Shown piece by piece: positions 9,270 through 19,100 of a stretch of 64,000 nt of DNA. The DNA is taken from the NCBI GenBank assembly GCA_964482235.1, contig CAYZWU010000030.1, positions 5,564 through 69,563 on the forward strand, given 5' to 3'. The first letter of the stretch is position 1. The number at the start of each line of letters is the position of its first letter. A program made the translations under genes and the position numbers. The DNA comes from CAYZWU01 sp964482235 (GTDB lineage: Bacteria; Planctomycetota; B15-G4; CAYZWU01). Below the pieces are notes generated by a model. It searched no databases and was not told the DNA's origin. It saw nothing but the letters and a program-made list of their open reading frames with translations.

Positions 9270-11318
9270 ATGTTCTGGTCACTAAAATCTGTCCTGTTTG
9301 TCCTGCTGGTCCTTTTCATTCCTGCAACCGCTCCATGCTTTGCAACGGAGTGCGTTCCCGAGGCTGCTTCCCTGGCTGTAGCCGATCAGCCGGGCACGAG
9401 CCAGGATACGGGCGATGATCCCGTGAAGAAGCCCCAGGAAGATCCGAAGAAGAAGGACGAGGAGACCAAGAAGGGCAAGCTGGAGCGCCTCAAGAAGGGC
9501 GACAAGAATTCCGGCGGAAAGAAGCCCAGGCTCGTCAAGCCGAAGACCTCGGATCCGGCGACGAGGAAGCAGCGCCAGGCGACGCGAGCCAAGCAGGAGC
9601 CGAAGGTCGTCGAGGATATCGTGGCTTTCCGGCAGGAGCCTGCCACCATGACGACCAAGCTGGAAGAGCGCTTCAAGCTCGATCTCTCGGACGTGAATTA
9701 CGACGCTCCGATCATCGCGACGATCAACGGCGAGAAGATCACGCGGGAGATGTTCCGGATGAACGTGGTCGATTCGGTGGGGGCGCTGGAAGTCGACCGC
9801 TTCACCACGGCGTTGCTCACCGAGATCATCAAGGAGAAGCTGATCGCCGAGGGAGCCGACCCGAGCCTGTTCGACGTTCCCGACAAGATGGTCGAGGACG
9901 ACATCCAGACCCAGGTCATGATGGCCAAGCAGCAGGACCGGACCGGGAAGTTCGACGAGGAGACGTGGAAGTCCCAGATCGCGTCCACCTTCGGCTGGGA
10001 TCGATTCGTGGCCATGACGCGGTCCAATCTCGCTTTCGGCGTGGCCTACCTGCCGGAGATCGAGCCCGCTCCCGAGGAGACGCTCAAGGAAGACGATCCC
10101 GTCTCCACCGGCGAGGCCTTCGCCAAGCCGGGCGAAGAGGTGGAAGTGCCCATCGATCCCTCCCTTCCCGTTGACAAGGATTTCCAGGGGAAGGAGGTCA
10201 ACATCCACATGCCCCTCCATACCTGGAAGATGCTCGATCGCAGCGATCAGGACCGCAATCTGAGGGATATCATCAACAAGGCCTACAGGATGAAGAGCCC
10301 TCTCGGGGGCTTCATGCGGCCCCACTACATCAGGATGGTCCAGGAGGCGGTGGTCGCCAAGACCGAGATCATCTATCACACGTCCGGCAAGCTTCCCGAA
10401 GGCGTCTACATGAGCGTCGGCGGCAAGAACATTCTCCTCGACGAGATCTATTCGATCGTGACGGGCCGGTTCCGCCCCGAGGACCGGGAGCTCGTGCTCA
10501 AGGAGATGCTGGTCTACAAGGCCATGGACAGGGATCTGAAGGCGAAGGGCTACTACCCGACGGAGGAGGATTTCGAGGCCGCCTTCACGGAGCACGAGAA
10601 GACCTACGAGGGCAGCCTTTTTCCTCTCCGGTTCATCATGCGGATCAACGGCTATCTCTCCAAGGAGAACTACAGGAAGATGTACCTCCGCCGGCACGGC
10701 TTCGAGAGCATGCTCAAGGGCGAGGGCAAGTTCACCGACGAGTGCCTCCAGGGCTTCTTCCAGAAGAGCGGCCGGCTCTTCTATCAGAACGGCGGCGTGA
10801 AGGTGCAGCTGATCTTCATCGGCGCCTTCGACCACAAGGAACGGAAGATGCGCGAGGACGGCTTCGCCTATGCGAAGAGTGAGATGGACAAGGCCCTGAA
10901 GGAGCTCGCGGAGCCCGGTGCCGATTTCCTCACCGTCGCCAAGAAGTACGAGAACCCGAAGGGGACCTACACGACCTGCGATTTCGATTACCTGAGCCGC
11001 AACGATCTCCGTTCCACCTTCGACGAGAAGACGAAGACGATCCTGAGCGAGGGATACAGCCTGGCGGACGACATCTTCTACAACAAGAAGGATGGCGACA
11101 TCGTCGGTCCTCTCATGGTGATGCGCGGCGATTTCGGTGTGCCCGTGTTCAAGGGCGCCTACCTTGCAAAGGTCGTGAGCTACCGGACGATGCAGGATCT
11201 CAGGCCCTTCGAGGACAGCCGTCCCATGGTGGAGATGGATTACGTGGATCTCGGATTCCTCCGCTGGTCGTCCAAGGTCCTGGCGGACTCCGAGATCGTC
11301 CTGTCCAGGAATTCGTGA
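9270..11318 (+). CDS. Periplasmic SurA/PpiC-like chaperone or peptidyl-prolyl isomerase
   Basis: 682 residues. A signal peptide (VLFVLLVLFIPATAP, cut near CFA-TE) is followed by a Lys/Glu-rich linker (~50-130). Residues ~145-240 look like a SurA N-terminal chaperone domain (IIATINGEKITREMFRMNVV, then a helical run with LLTEIIKEKLIAEGA). A second such segment lies at ~377-480 (MSVGGKNILLDEIYSIVTG). Residues ~510-660 resemble a parvulin domain: VQLIFIGAF, DFLTVAKKYENPKGTY, DGDIVGPL. Parvulin active-site residues could not be confirmed, so it may be a chaperone only. AAAGG stands 8 nt before the ATG. The likely role is folding of exported or outer-membrane proteins. Confidence 0.65.
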   Translation: MFWSLKSVLFVLLVLFIPATAPCFATECVPEAASLAVADQPGTSQDTGDDPVKKPQEDPKKKDEETKKGKLERLKKGDKNSGGKKPRLVKPKTSDPATRKQRQATRAKQEPKVVEDIVAFRQEPATMTTKLEERFKLDLSDVNYDAPIIATINGEKITREMFRMNVVDSVGALEVDRFTTALLTEIIKEKLIAEGADPSLFDVPDKMVEDDIQTQVMMAKQQDRTGKFDEETWKSQIASTFGWDRFVAMTRSNLAFGVAYLPEIEPAPEETLKEDDPVSTGEAFAKPGEEVEVPIDPSLPVDKDFQGKEVNIHMPLHTWKMLDRSDQDRNLRDIINKAYRMKSPLGGFMRPHYIRMVQEAVVAKTEIIYHTSGKLPEGVYMSVGGKNILLDEIYSIVTGRFRPEDRELVLKEMLVYKAMDRDLKAKGYYPTEEDFEAAFTEHEKTYEGSLFPLRFIMRINGYLSKENYRKMYLRRHGFESMLKGEGKFTDECLQGFFQKSGRLFYQNGGVKVQLIFIGAFDHKERKMREDGFAYAKSEMDKALKELAEPGADFLTVAKKYENPKGTYTTCDFDYLSRNDLRSTFDEKTKTILSEGYSLADDIFYNKKDGDIVGPLMVMRGDFGVPVFKGAYLAKVVSYRTMQDLRPFEDSRPMVEMDYVDLGFLRWSSKVLADSEIVLSRNS

Positions 11319-11337
11319 CTCGGGACGGAAAACAGAC

Positions 11338-12105
11338 GTGACCGCTGAAACGGGCTTCTGGTATCTCTCCGATTCGGGAGCCCGCCATCCCCACGACAAC
11401 ATGGCGCTCGACGAGGCGCTGCTCCATCTGCCTGCCGGGCATCCGGTGGTGCTCCGGTTCTACGACTGGAATCCTCCCGGCCTGTCCCTCGGCTACTTCC
11501 AGAAGCACGACGAACCGCCGGGACCCGACGCCGCGCGGTATGGCGCCGTGCTGACGCGTCGCAGCACGGGCGGCGGCGCGATCCTTCATGCAGGCGAGAT
11601 CACCTTCTCCATCGCCGGCGACGAGGGGCGTGCACCGTTCAACGGCACGATCGAGAGCTCCTACCACCTGATCCACGACGCCATCGCCAAGGGCCTGCAA
11701 GAGCTCGGCATCACGGCCCGCCTGCGGGAGAGCCGCCGGATCGACCAGGGCAGCGAGCCCGAGGCCGGGCGGTGCTTCTACAAGGTGACGGGCTACGATC
11801 TCGTGGCAAGGGGCCGCAAGCTGGTCGGCTCGGCCCAGCGCCGAACGGGCGGCCGCGTGATCCACCACGGCACCATCCCCATCGACCCGAATCCCATGAC
11901 CCCGGCCTCGGCATCGGTGCGCGAACTGGCAAAAGCTGATATTCCGCCGGAACGGAAGGCAATCCAGCAAGTGATCTGCGAGGGATTCGAAAAGGTCTTC
12001 AAGATCCGCCTGGAGAAGTGGCAACCGGGATTAGATGTCGAACAGGAAGCCGCCCGCCTGGCAGCGGAAAAATACGCCACCGACCCCTGGATTCGCCGTC
12101 GCTGA
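11338..12105 (+). CDS. lipM: Octanoyltransferase/lipoate-protein ligase family protein (LipM-like)
   Basis: 255 residues, starting with GTG at 11338. The biotin/lipoate ligase fold shows RRSTGGGAILH (74-84), C146 in GRCFYKVTGYD, and K161 in RKLVGSAQRR. A cysteine at this place is the nucleophile of LipM, which moves octanoyl from acyl carrier protein to GcvH; LplA ligases instead bind ATP in an extra domain that is not evident here. The gene converges on gcvPB of the glycine cleavage system, whose GcvH is the expected acceptor. Salvage ligase activity cannot be excluded. No good SD was found before the GTG; the next in-frame ATG would cut into the conserved domain. Confidence 0.8.
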   Translation: MTAETGFWYLSDSGARHPHDNMALDEALLHLPAGHPVVLRFYDWNPPGLSLGYFQKHDEPPGPDAARYGAVLTRRSTGGGAILHAGEITFSIAGDEGRAPFNGTIESSYHLIHDAIAKGLQELGITARLRESRRIDQGSEPEAGRCFYKVTGYDLVARGRKLVGSAQRRTGGRVIHHGTIPIDPNPMTPASASVRELAKADIPPERKAIQQVICEGFEKVFKIRLEKWQPGLDVEQEAARLAAEKYATDPWIRRR

Positions 12106-12145
12106 TAACCTATCGGACTTTTGTCGTCCGGACGCCTACCCTGGC

Positions 12146-12229
12146 TCGAGGTGGTCGAAATTTTGCTCCCTCAGGCATTCTTTCCTGCGGAAAGAATGAA
12201 GTCGGTCGCAAGAATCCCGACCACCTCGA
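12146..12229. repeat. Nested inverted repeat (cruciform or branched RNA fold)
   Basis: A perfect 12-bp outer repeat, TCGAGGTGGTCG (12146-12157) with its complement at 12218-12229, encloses a perfect 10-bp hairpin, CATTCTTTCC (12176-12185) with its complement at 12189-12198 and a 3-nt loop. Neither is followed by a T-run. It could protect the 3' end of lipM mRNA or be a decayed repeat element. Confidence 0.6.
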
Positions 12230-12387
12230 TCCGTGCAAGCTCCCTGCGCGTCAACCGAGTCCGACAGGTTTTCTTCTTCTCAATAATTATTTTGGAAGGA
12301 ACGGCGCACAACTCTCCCTCTGTCCCACTGCAAATGAGCAGACCAGTCTGCAAACAATCTTTGTCAGGCCCTGAAGGCGCACCCAAT

Positions 12388-12468
12388 CCGGTCTTGAGCG
12401 GTTCGTTCCCTGTCTTTAAAGGGCCGTCCCCGGCCCGTCCAGACAGGGAACGGACTGCTCAAGACCGG
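12388..12468. terminator. 28-bp inverted repeat with inner hairpin, possible bidirectional terminator
   Basis: Arms at 12388-12415 and 12441-12468 pair at 26 of 28 positions. The loop holds a second perfect stem (GGGCCG 12421-12426 with CGGCCC 12431-12436). It sits 25 nt beyond the gcvPB stop and downstream of lipM, the position of a shared terminator, but no T-tract follows on either strand. The near-perfect arms also resemble a small non-coding repeat unit. Confidence 0.5.
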
Positions 12469-12493
12469 CCCGTAGGCCCCCTGTCGATCATCT

Positions 12494-13942
12494 TCAAGAC
12501 AAAGCAGTAAGAGAGGGCTCCTTGACGGCGCGAACCTCGTCGGGACGCCCGATGGGGGTGTTGTGCGGCGATTCCTTCAACGTGTCGGGGTCCTCCTCCG
12601 CCTCCCGGGCAATGTCGAGCATGATCTCCACGAACCGATCGAGCGTGTCCACCGACTCGGTCTCGGTGGGCTCGATCATCAACGCCTCGGGAACGATGAG
12701 GGGAAAGTAGACGGTGGGCGGGTGAACGCCCCTGTCGATCAGGCGCTTCGCCACGTCCATGGCGCGTACCCCGTTGGGAAGGCCCTTCGCCGTGGCGACG
12801 AACTCGTGCATGCAGGTGGTGTCGAAGGGGACGCGGTACGCTTCTCTCAGCTTCACGCGGAGATAGTTGGCGTTGAGCACGGCGTTCTCCGCCACCTCCT
12901 TCAGGCCGTCACGGCCAATGGCGAGAATGTAGAAGAAGGCCCGCACGATCACGCCGGAGTTGCCGAAGAAGGATCGCGTCCTGCCGATCGTCAGGGGGAA
13001 GTCGCGGGAGAGGCGGAGCTCGCTGTCCTGACCGACGACGCGCGGCACGGGCAGGAAAGGATCGAGGTGCGCGGCCACTCCGATGGGACCCGAGCCGGGC
13101 CCCCCGCAGCCGTGGGGCGTGGAAAAGGTCTTGTGCAGGTTGAAGTGCATCACGTCCACGCCGAAGTCGCCGGGCCGCGTGTACCCCATGATCGCGTTGA
13201 GGTTCGCCCCGTCCATGTAGACCTGCCCGCCCGCCTCGTGCACGACGTCGCAGATCTCGACCACGTCCTTCTCGAACAGGCCGAGCGTGTTGGGGTTGGT
13301 GATCATGATGGCGGCCGTGTCGTCGCCCACCTTCTTCTTCAGGCTCTCGAGGTCGACGAGGCCCGTCTCCTTCGACGACTTGATCTCCTTCGTCCTGAAG
13401 CCGGCCAGGGTGCAGGAGGCGGGATTGGTCCCGTGGGCCGAATCGGGGATCAGCACGGTCCGCCGGTCCTTCTGCCCGGCCGCGTCGAGATAGGCCCGGA
13501 TCACGAGCAGGGCGGTCATCTCGCCGTGGGCGCCGGCCGCCGGGTGGAGCGAGATGCCGGGAAGCCCGGAGATCTCGGCCAGGTACTGCTCGGTCAGGCG
13601 GAAGAGCTCGAGGATCCCCTGGACCGACTCGTCCTCCTGCTCGGGATGAAGGTCGGCGAATCCGGGCAGCGCGCAGGCCGCCTCGTTGAACACGGGGTTG
13701 TACTTCATGGTGCACGATCCGAGCGGATAGAAGGCGCTCGTCACCGCCGTGTTCCTCTTGGCCAGGTGGGTGAAGTGGCGCACCAGATCGAGCTCGCCCA
13801 CCTCGGGCAGGGAGGCATCCTCGTTCCGGATCAGCTTCTCCGGGATCAGGGATTCGATGGGGGGAAGATCTTCTTCACCCGGAAACCGGACGATGCGCCG
13901 GCCGGGATGGTCCTTCTCGAAGATCAGTCTATCGTCGAACAT
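12494..13942 (-). CDS. gcvPB: Glycine dehydrogenase (decarboxylating) subunit 2
   Basis: 482 residues, the C-terminal half of a split P-protein. SAFYPLGSCTMKYNP (~69-83) is the family signature. K271 in FNLHKTFSTPHGCGGPG is the lysine that binds pyridoxal phosphate. With GcvPA it decarboxylates glycine and passes aminomethyl to lipoyl-GcvH. Its ATG overlaps the gcvPA stop at 13942, so the halves are translationally coupled. Lengths and motifs are normal. Confidence 0.96.
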   Translation of the reverse strand: MFDDRLIFEKDHPGRRIVRFPGEEDLPPIESLIPEKLIRNEDASLPEVGELDLVRHFTHLAKRNTAVTSAFYPLGSCTMKYNPVFNEAACALPGFADLHPEQEDESVQGILELFRLTEQYLAEISGLPGISLHPAAGAHGEMTALLVIRAYLDAAGQKDRRTVLIPDSAHGTNPASCTLAGFRTKEIKSSKETGLVDLESLKKKVGDDTAAIMITNPNTLGLFEKDVVEICDVVHEAGGQVYMDGANLNAIMGYTRPGDFGVDVMHFNLHKTFSTPHGCGGPGSGPIGVAAHLDPFLPVPRVVGQDSELRLSRDFPLTIGRTRSFFGNSGVIVRAFFYILAIGRDGLKEVAENAVLNANYLRVKLREAYRVPFDTTCMHEFVATAKGLPNGVRAMDVAKRLIDRGVHPPTVYFPLIVPEALMIEPTETESVDTLDRFVEIMLDIAREAEEDPDTLKESPHNTPIGRPDEVRAVKEPSLTALS

Positions 13943-15282
13943 CAGGAGATTCCTTTCAGGCAGTCGACCAGCCGGTCCACGTCAACCCGGGTCGTCATTT
14001 CCGTCACGGCCAGGATCATCAGATCGCTGCAGCCGTCGTATTCCTTCTCCGCCTCGAAGCCGCCCACGATGCCGGCATCGAGGAGCTTCCTGTTCACCTC
14101 ACCGGCCGGAACGGGGCAGCGGATCGTGAACTCCTTGAAGAACGGCGCTGCGAAGGCGAGCTCGAATCCCTTCACCTCGCAGATCCGGCGCGCCGCCTCG
14201 TGCGCCGCGGCGGCGCAGGTCCGTCCGAGGTTCCTGAACCCCTCCCGCCCCAGGGCGGCCAGGTAGACGGCGGCCCGGAGAGCGATCAGGGCGTGGTTGG
14301 TGCAGATATTCGAGGTGGCCCGGGCGCGGCGGATGTGCTGCTCCCTGGCCTGGAAGGTGAGCACGTAGGCGATGCGCCCCTTCTCGTCGACCGTCTTTCC
14401 CACGATCCGGCCGGGCATCTGGCGGATGTGCTTCTCCCGCGCCGCCAGGAATCCGAAGCCCGGTCCGCCGTAGGAAAGGGGGGTGCCCAGGCTCTGTCCC
14501 TCGCCCACGACAATGTCCGCGCCGAGCTTGCCGGGCGGCTCCAGGATAGACAGGGAGATCGGATCAACGCTGACCGCCGTGAGCACACCCTTCTCCGACG
14601 CCGCGCCGATCAGGCCGGCAGAATCCTCGATGCACCCGAAGAAGTTGGGGGATTGGAGAAGGAGGCAGGCCGTCTCGTCGTCCAGCGCATCGCGAAGGGA
14701 CTTCTCGTCGACAACGCCGTTCTTTGCCGGCACCTCGGTGATGGAGATGTCGGTGTGCCGCAGATAGGTGGCCAGCACGGCCCGGCTCTGCGGGTGCAGC
14801 GTCGCGGCGGCGACGATCTTCTTCCTTCTCGTGAGGCCCACGGCCATCAGCGCCGCCTCGGTGAGCGCCGTGGCGCCGTCGTACATCGAGGCGTTGGAGA
14901 TCTCCATCGCCGTGAGCATGCAGATCATGGTCTGGTACTCGAAGAACGCCTGGAGCGCACCCTGGCTGGCCTCGGGCTGGTAGGGGGTGTAGGCTGTCAC
15001 GAACTCCGACCGCCCCGCCAGGTTGTCCACCAGGGCGGGGATGAAGTGGCGGTACGATCCGGCGCCGAGAAAGCTGGGCCGGCATGAAGCCGTGATGTTC
15101 CTGTGGGCCAGCTCGTACGCCCTGTTCTCGAGCTCCACCTCGGTCATCGAGCGGGGGATGTCGAACTCCCCCTTCCAGCGGATCGAATCGGGGATGTCGG
15201 TGAAGAGATCGTTCACCGATTCGGCTCCCACCGCTTGAAGCATCCGGGCACGGTCGCTGTCCGTGTTCTGGATGTAAGACAT
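13942..15282 (-). CDS. gcvPA: Glycine dehydrogenase (decarboxylating) subunit 1
   Basis: 446 residues, the N-terminal half of a split P-protein: FLGAGSYRHFIPALVDNL, TAYTPYQPEASQGALQAF, NASMYDGATALTEAAL and GPGFGFLAAREKHIRQMPGR are typical. An AAGGAAG SD stands 7 nt before the ATG. It forms an alpha2beta2 complex with GcvPB. The 193-nt gap from gcvH is long for this operon and holds nothing I can identify. No T-protein gene (gcvT) is in the cluster. Confidence 0.95.
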   Translation of the reverse strand: MSYIQNTDSDRARMLQAVGAESVNDLFTDIPDSIRWKGEFDIPRSMTEVELENRAYELAHRNITASCRPSFLGAGSYRHFIPALVDNLAGRSEFVTAYTPYQPEASQGALQAFFEYQTMICMLTAMEISNASMYDGATALTEAALMAVGLTRRKKIVAAATLHPQSRAVLATYLRHTDISITEVPAKNGVVDEKSLRDALDDETACLLLQSPNFFGCIEDSAGLIGAASEKGVLTAVSVDPISLSILEPPGKLGADIVVGEGQSLGTPLSYGGPGFGFLAAREKHIRQMPGRIVGKTVDEKGRIAYVLTFQAREQHIRRARATSNICTNHALIALRAAVYLAALGREGFRNLGRTCAAAAHEAARRICEVKGFELAFAAPFFKEFTIRCPVPAGEVNRKLLDAGIVGGFEAEKEYDGCSDLMILAVTEMTTRVDVDRLVDCLKGIS

Positions 15283-15475
15283 GGCAAGGCTTCCTTTGTA
15301 AAATGGATATCAAGAGCTGCGCCTCGAGACGGCGAGCTCGCATGGCGACGATGCCGGATGTCGCATCAGGATGTGGATCCGACGATCTTCTCTATCAAGG
15401 CCCGCGGCATGAACGACTGTCCGCGAACAGGAGCCCGCGTCGGCAGAGTCCTCTATCGTTTCGTGCGGGTTCGGA

Positions 15476-15859
15476 TCAGTCCTCTTCTTCCTCGACCCGT
15501 TTCTGATACTCTGCCTCATCGAGGAGGCCCTCGTAATCGGTAAGATCCTTTACCTGGATCTTGACCATCCAGCCTTCACCGAAGCAGTCTTTCGAGATCA
15601 GCTCGAGGTTCTCGGCCACGCTCGTGTTGACCTCGACGACCTCGCCGGAAACCGGTGCGTTGAGCTCCGAAACGGCCTTGACCGATTCGACCTCGCCGAA
15701 GGGATCGTTCTGATCGACCTTGTCGCCCACTTCGGGGAGCTGGATGAAAACCAGGTCGGACAGATGCTTGACCGCGAACTCCGACAATCCCACGGTGACG
15801 ATATTGCCCTCCTGCAGGGCCCATTCGTGACTTTCCAGGTACTTTCTCTCCCCGGTCAT
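15476..15859 (-). CDS. gcvH: Glycine cleavage system H protein
   Basis: 127 residues from the ATG at 15859, which has AAAGGAG 8 nt upstream; an in-frame ATG at 15877 overlaps that SD and is unlikely. The lipoylation site is K61 in GEVESVKAVSEL. FGEGWMVKIQV near the C-terminus is typical. It carries the aminomethyl group between the P, T and L proteins. It is the first gene of the minus-strand run gcvH-gcvPA-gcvPB and the likely substrate of the lipM-like gene at 11338. Confidence 0.95.
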   Translation of the reverse strand: MTGERKYLESHEWALQEGNIVTVGLSEFAVKHLSDLVFIQLPEVGDKVDQNDPFGEVESVKAVSELNAPVSGEVVEVNTSVAENLELISKDCFGEGWMVKIQVKDLTDYEGLLDEAEYQKRVEEEED

Positions 15860-16080
15860 GGATTTGACTCCTTTCAATGGATGGATTTTCTACCGAATCG
15901 CCCGCGGGTTGAACGCCGGTCCCGACCGGGATGCCTGGCGGAACCGTCCGCGCTGTCCGGGTAATGCATCGAATCACGTTGGAAAAACACCTAGTGATGA
16001 AAACAAAAACCCGGGAAGCAAGCAAGATTCTGGAACTGTTTCTTGCCTGATTTCAGCGTGCGCCGAACGGCCCGGAGGGA

Positions 16081-16103
16081 GGGGGATCCCCCTCGAATAG
16101 GGG
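16081..16103 (-). terminator. Overlapping alternative hairpins after the repeat-protein gene
   Basis: GGGGGATCCCCC (16081-16092) overlaps a second stem, CCCCT (16089-16093) with AGGGG (16099-16103), so only one can form at a time. Located just past the stop of the minus-strand gene ending at 16126. There is no T-run, so terminator activity is uncertain. Confidence 0.35.
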
Positions 16104-16125
16104 AGAATCCGGAGGTTCTTTCCGG

Positions 16126-19100
16126 TCAGAGCTTCACCGTGACGAAACGCTCGTCGTCGCCGGCTGCGATCTCCACGTCCATGCGGCGCGTGGTGTAGCC
16201 CGGACAGCTCACCTTGAGGTGGTAGACGCCGGGCGCATACCGGCCGAGGGGGTACTGCCCGGCCGTCGCGGAGTCGGTGGAGTAGATGATCTCCATCAGC
16301 TCGGAGATGCCGATCAGGCCGGAGAGGCAAAGCCCGGAGCCGTCCTCGAGATCGAGAATCACCCCCGTGAGCGGATCCCCGGTCTTCTCATCCTGCACCC
16401 GGACGGTGACGGCAGCGCCGGGCTGAAGGGTCAGGTCGAGCGTGGACGTCTTCTCCTTCCTCACACTGACGTCGTACACCAGGGTGATCGCGTGGTCCTT
16501 GTGCTTGACGGCAGCGGTGTAGCTTCCCTCGCGAAGGCCCGCGAAGCGGTATTCCCCCTGCGAATCGCTCAGGCAGTCGGACCACTTTTCGAAGGAGCCC
16601 TCCCCCGTCTGCTGGAAGTAGATTGTGGCGCCCGCCACGGGCCGTCCCTTCCTGTCGGTCAGCGTCCCTTCGACCACGCCGCCCTTCTCCAGCTCGATGC
16701 GCAGGCCGCCTTTCTTCTGGCCCTTCAGGATCCCGATGCCCGGCACCTTGCTCCTGGCGTATCCGCCCGATTCGAAGCCGAGCATGTTGGCACCGCCGGC
16801 GGTCAGCTCGTACGTTCCCTCGCGCAGGTTTCTCACCCTGAAGCGTCCCTCGGAGTCGGAGTAGATCTCGCCGATGCGCCCGCCCACGGCATCTGAAATG
16901 GGATCGCCGCTCTCCGTTCCCTCGGAACGGGTGATCTGGATCCTCACCTGAGGCAGCCTTTTCAGCGAGTCCCGATCGATCACGATCCCCTCGATCGAAC
17001 CACCGGGGAGATCCATGTCGTACTCGTAGCGATCCCTGTCCGGCACCTTCACCCTGAAGACCGTCTCGCAGGCCGATCCCGGAACCATGCCGTCCGTCCT
17101 GACGATCCGGAACGTGTAGTCGCCCGGTTCCATGTTCTTGAACAGGTAGCGTCCAGCGGTGTCGGTTCCCGCCGTGTACGTCCTTCCCTGCGCCTTCTTG
17201 CCTCCCCCGACCGGAACGGCGCTGATGAACGCGCTCTTCACCGGATCGCCCGCGTCGCGGATGACTCCGGTGACGACCCGCGAGCCGTCATCGACGTTGA
17301 CCCGGAAGTCCAAGGTCTTGATCTGATCCTTCTCGAGCTTCACCGCCTTGATGTCGAGGCCGCTCATCAGCGATCCGAGGAAGTCGTCATCCATGTCGAA
17401 TCGCATGGCCAGGCGCGTCACCTGGTACGAGCCGGGCGGCAGCCCGCTGATCTCGTAGAATCCGTCCCCGTCCGTGCGTCCCGACTTCATGGTCGAGGCC
17501 GTGGGAGTCGAGACGATGAGGCTCGCGCCGGAGACCGGCCTGCCGTCCGGGCCGTAGACATGGCCCTTGATCACGGCGCCCCGTGTGAGAAAGAGCTCGA
17601 AGCCCTCGACTGTCTCTCCTTCCATCACGACGATACGGTCGAGATGGAGCGGCTCGTACCTCTGATGGGAAACGATCAGCTTGACCGGTCCGGCGTCGAG
17701 GCGGCCGAAGCGGAACCGGCCCGACTCGTCCGAAACCACCAGGTCGCCGCCCCTGAAGCGTTCCATCAGGTTCTCGATACCCGTCTTGAGCGAGACGGAA
17801 GCCCCCTCGACAGGCTCGCGCGTCTCGGAATCGTAGACCGTGCCGGCGATCGCGGCCTCCTTCGGCATCAGGATCATCAATCCGCGGACCGACTCCCCTT
17901 CCTCCACCTGAATGCCGCGGAGCTTGCGCGTGGCAAAACCGTTCGCCGAGAGGGTGAGGTTGTACCTGTCCGGCTTGACGTGGGCGATCTCGAACCTGCC
18001 GAGCTCGTCCTTCTCCTTGTGGCGGATCCTCGACTTGAATCCGTAGGGATCGAGCATGTCCTTGTTCACCGCGGGATCGAGGAAGATCGTGTATTCCTGC
18101 ACCGGTTCACCGTCGATGGCGGAGACCACGATGCCGGAGATGGCGCCTCCCTCCTTCAGCCGGATCAGCACCTCGTCGTCCCCGGGCCGGAATCCGGTGT
18201 GCGAGTTGTCGGCAGTGCCTTCCCAGGTGATCTCCAGGTCGTATTTCACATCGCGCAGACCCTGGCAGCAGAAACGGCCCTCCGCGTCGGCGAGGACGGG
18301 CTTCGCGGTCTCCTGCTCCCTGAGGTTGTCGATCAGGGCCGCCAGGTTGAAGTGGGGGAAGGCTTTGACCCGGGCTTTCGCTGCCGGCTTCCCGTCACCG
18401 CGGACGATCCTGCCGGAAAGGGCCAGTCCCCTGTCGAGTACGAGCTTCAGGTCGTCGTGGGATTCGCCGCCCGCCAGCTTCAGCCCCTTGATCGTGGCTC
18501 TCAGGAATCCCGGTTCGTTCAGGGAGATCTGGTAGCTGCCCGGGGCGAGAGCGTCGAAGCGGAAGGTGCCGTCCTTTTCCGTGTCGGCCTTCCTTTCCAT
18601 CAGCTTGTTGTCGCCTGCCGTCACATTGGTGAGCAGATCGTCCACCTTGAGAGCCATCACCGAGATGTCCGCAACGGGCTTCTCGTCCTGGTCGAGCACG
18701 ATGCCTGAAATCGATGCGGCGTCGGGAAGCACGACCTCGGTGGTGGTCGCTTTACCGGCTCTGAGGGAAACGCGGCTGGCCAGGCAGGGGGAGAAGCCGT
18801 CCGCCATGGCATCGACGATCATCTCTCCGCGGCACGGCACGGCCTGGAACCTGAAGCGGCCGTTCTTGTCCGCCGTTGTCGTGAAGGGAGTGAGAAGCCC
18901 GTCCTGTCCCGAGAAGACGATCATGGGATCGAACTTCTCTCTCAACGTCACCGTGGCACCGGGGACCGGGTTGCCGCGGCTGCAGACGACCGTTCCCTCG
19001 AGAACGCCGCCCTCGCTCAGGATCAGGCGCACCGGAACATCGGGCTTCCTGTCGCTCCATGACAGGGGGCGTGGCTTCGAGAGATAGAGAAAGTCGTCGT

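Larger units (their letters stand above)
12106..12493. other. Structured intergenic region between convergent lipM and gcvPB
   Basis: 388 bases with no supported gene. It contains two separate nested inverted-repeat systems, listed individually, and an AT-rich stretch between them (~12275-12300). Confidence 0.6.

Noticed and set aside
15860..16125. Possible glycine riboswitch upstream of gcvH
   Set aside because: Read on the minus strand, the leader lacks the conserved glycine-aptamer blocks and their pairing; only short GC-rich hairpins are present.
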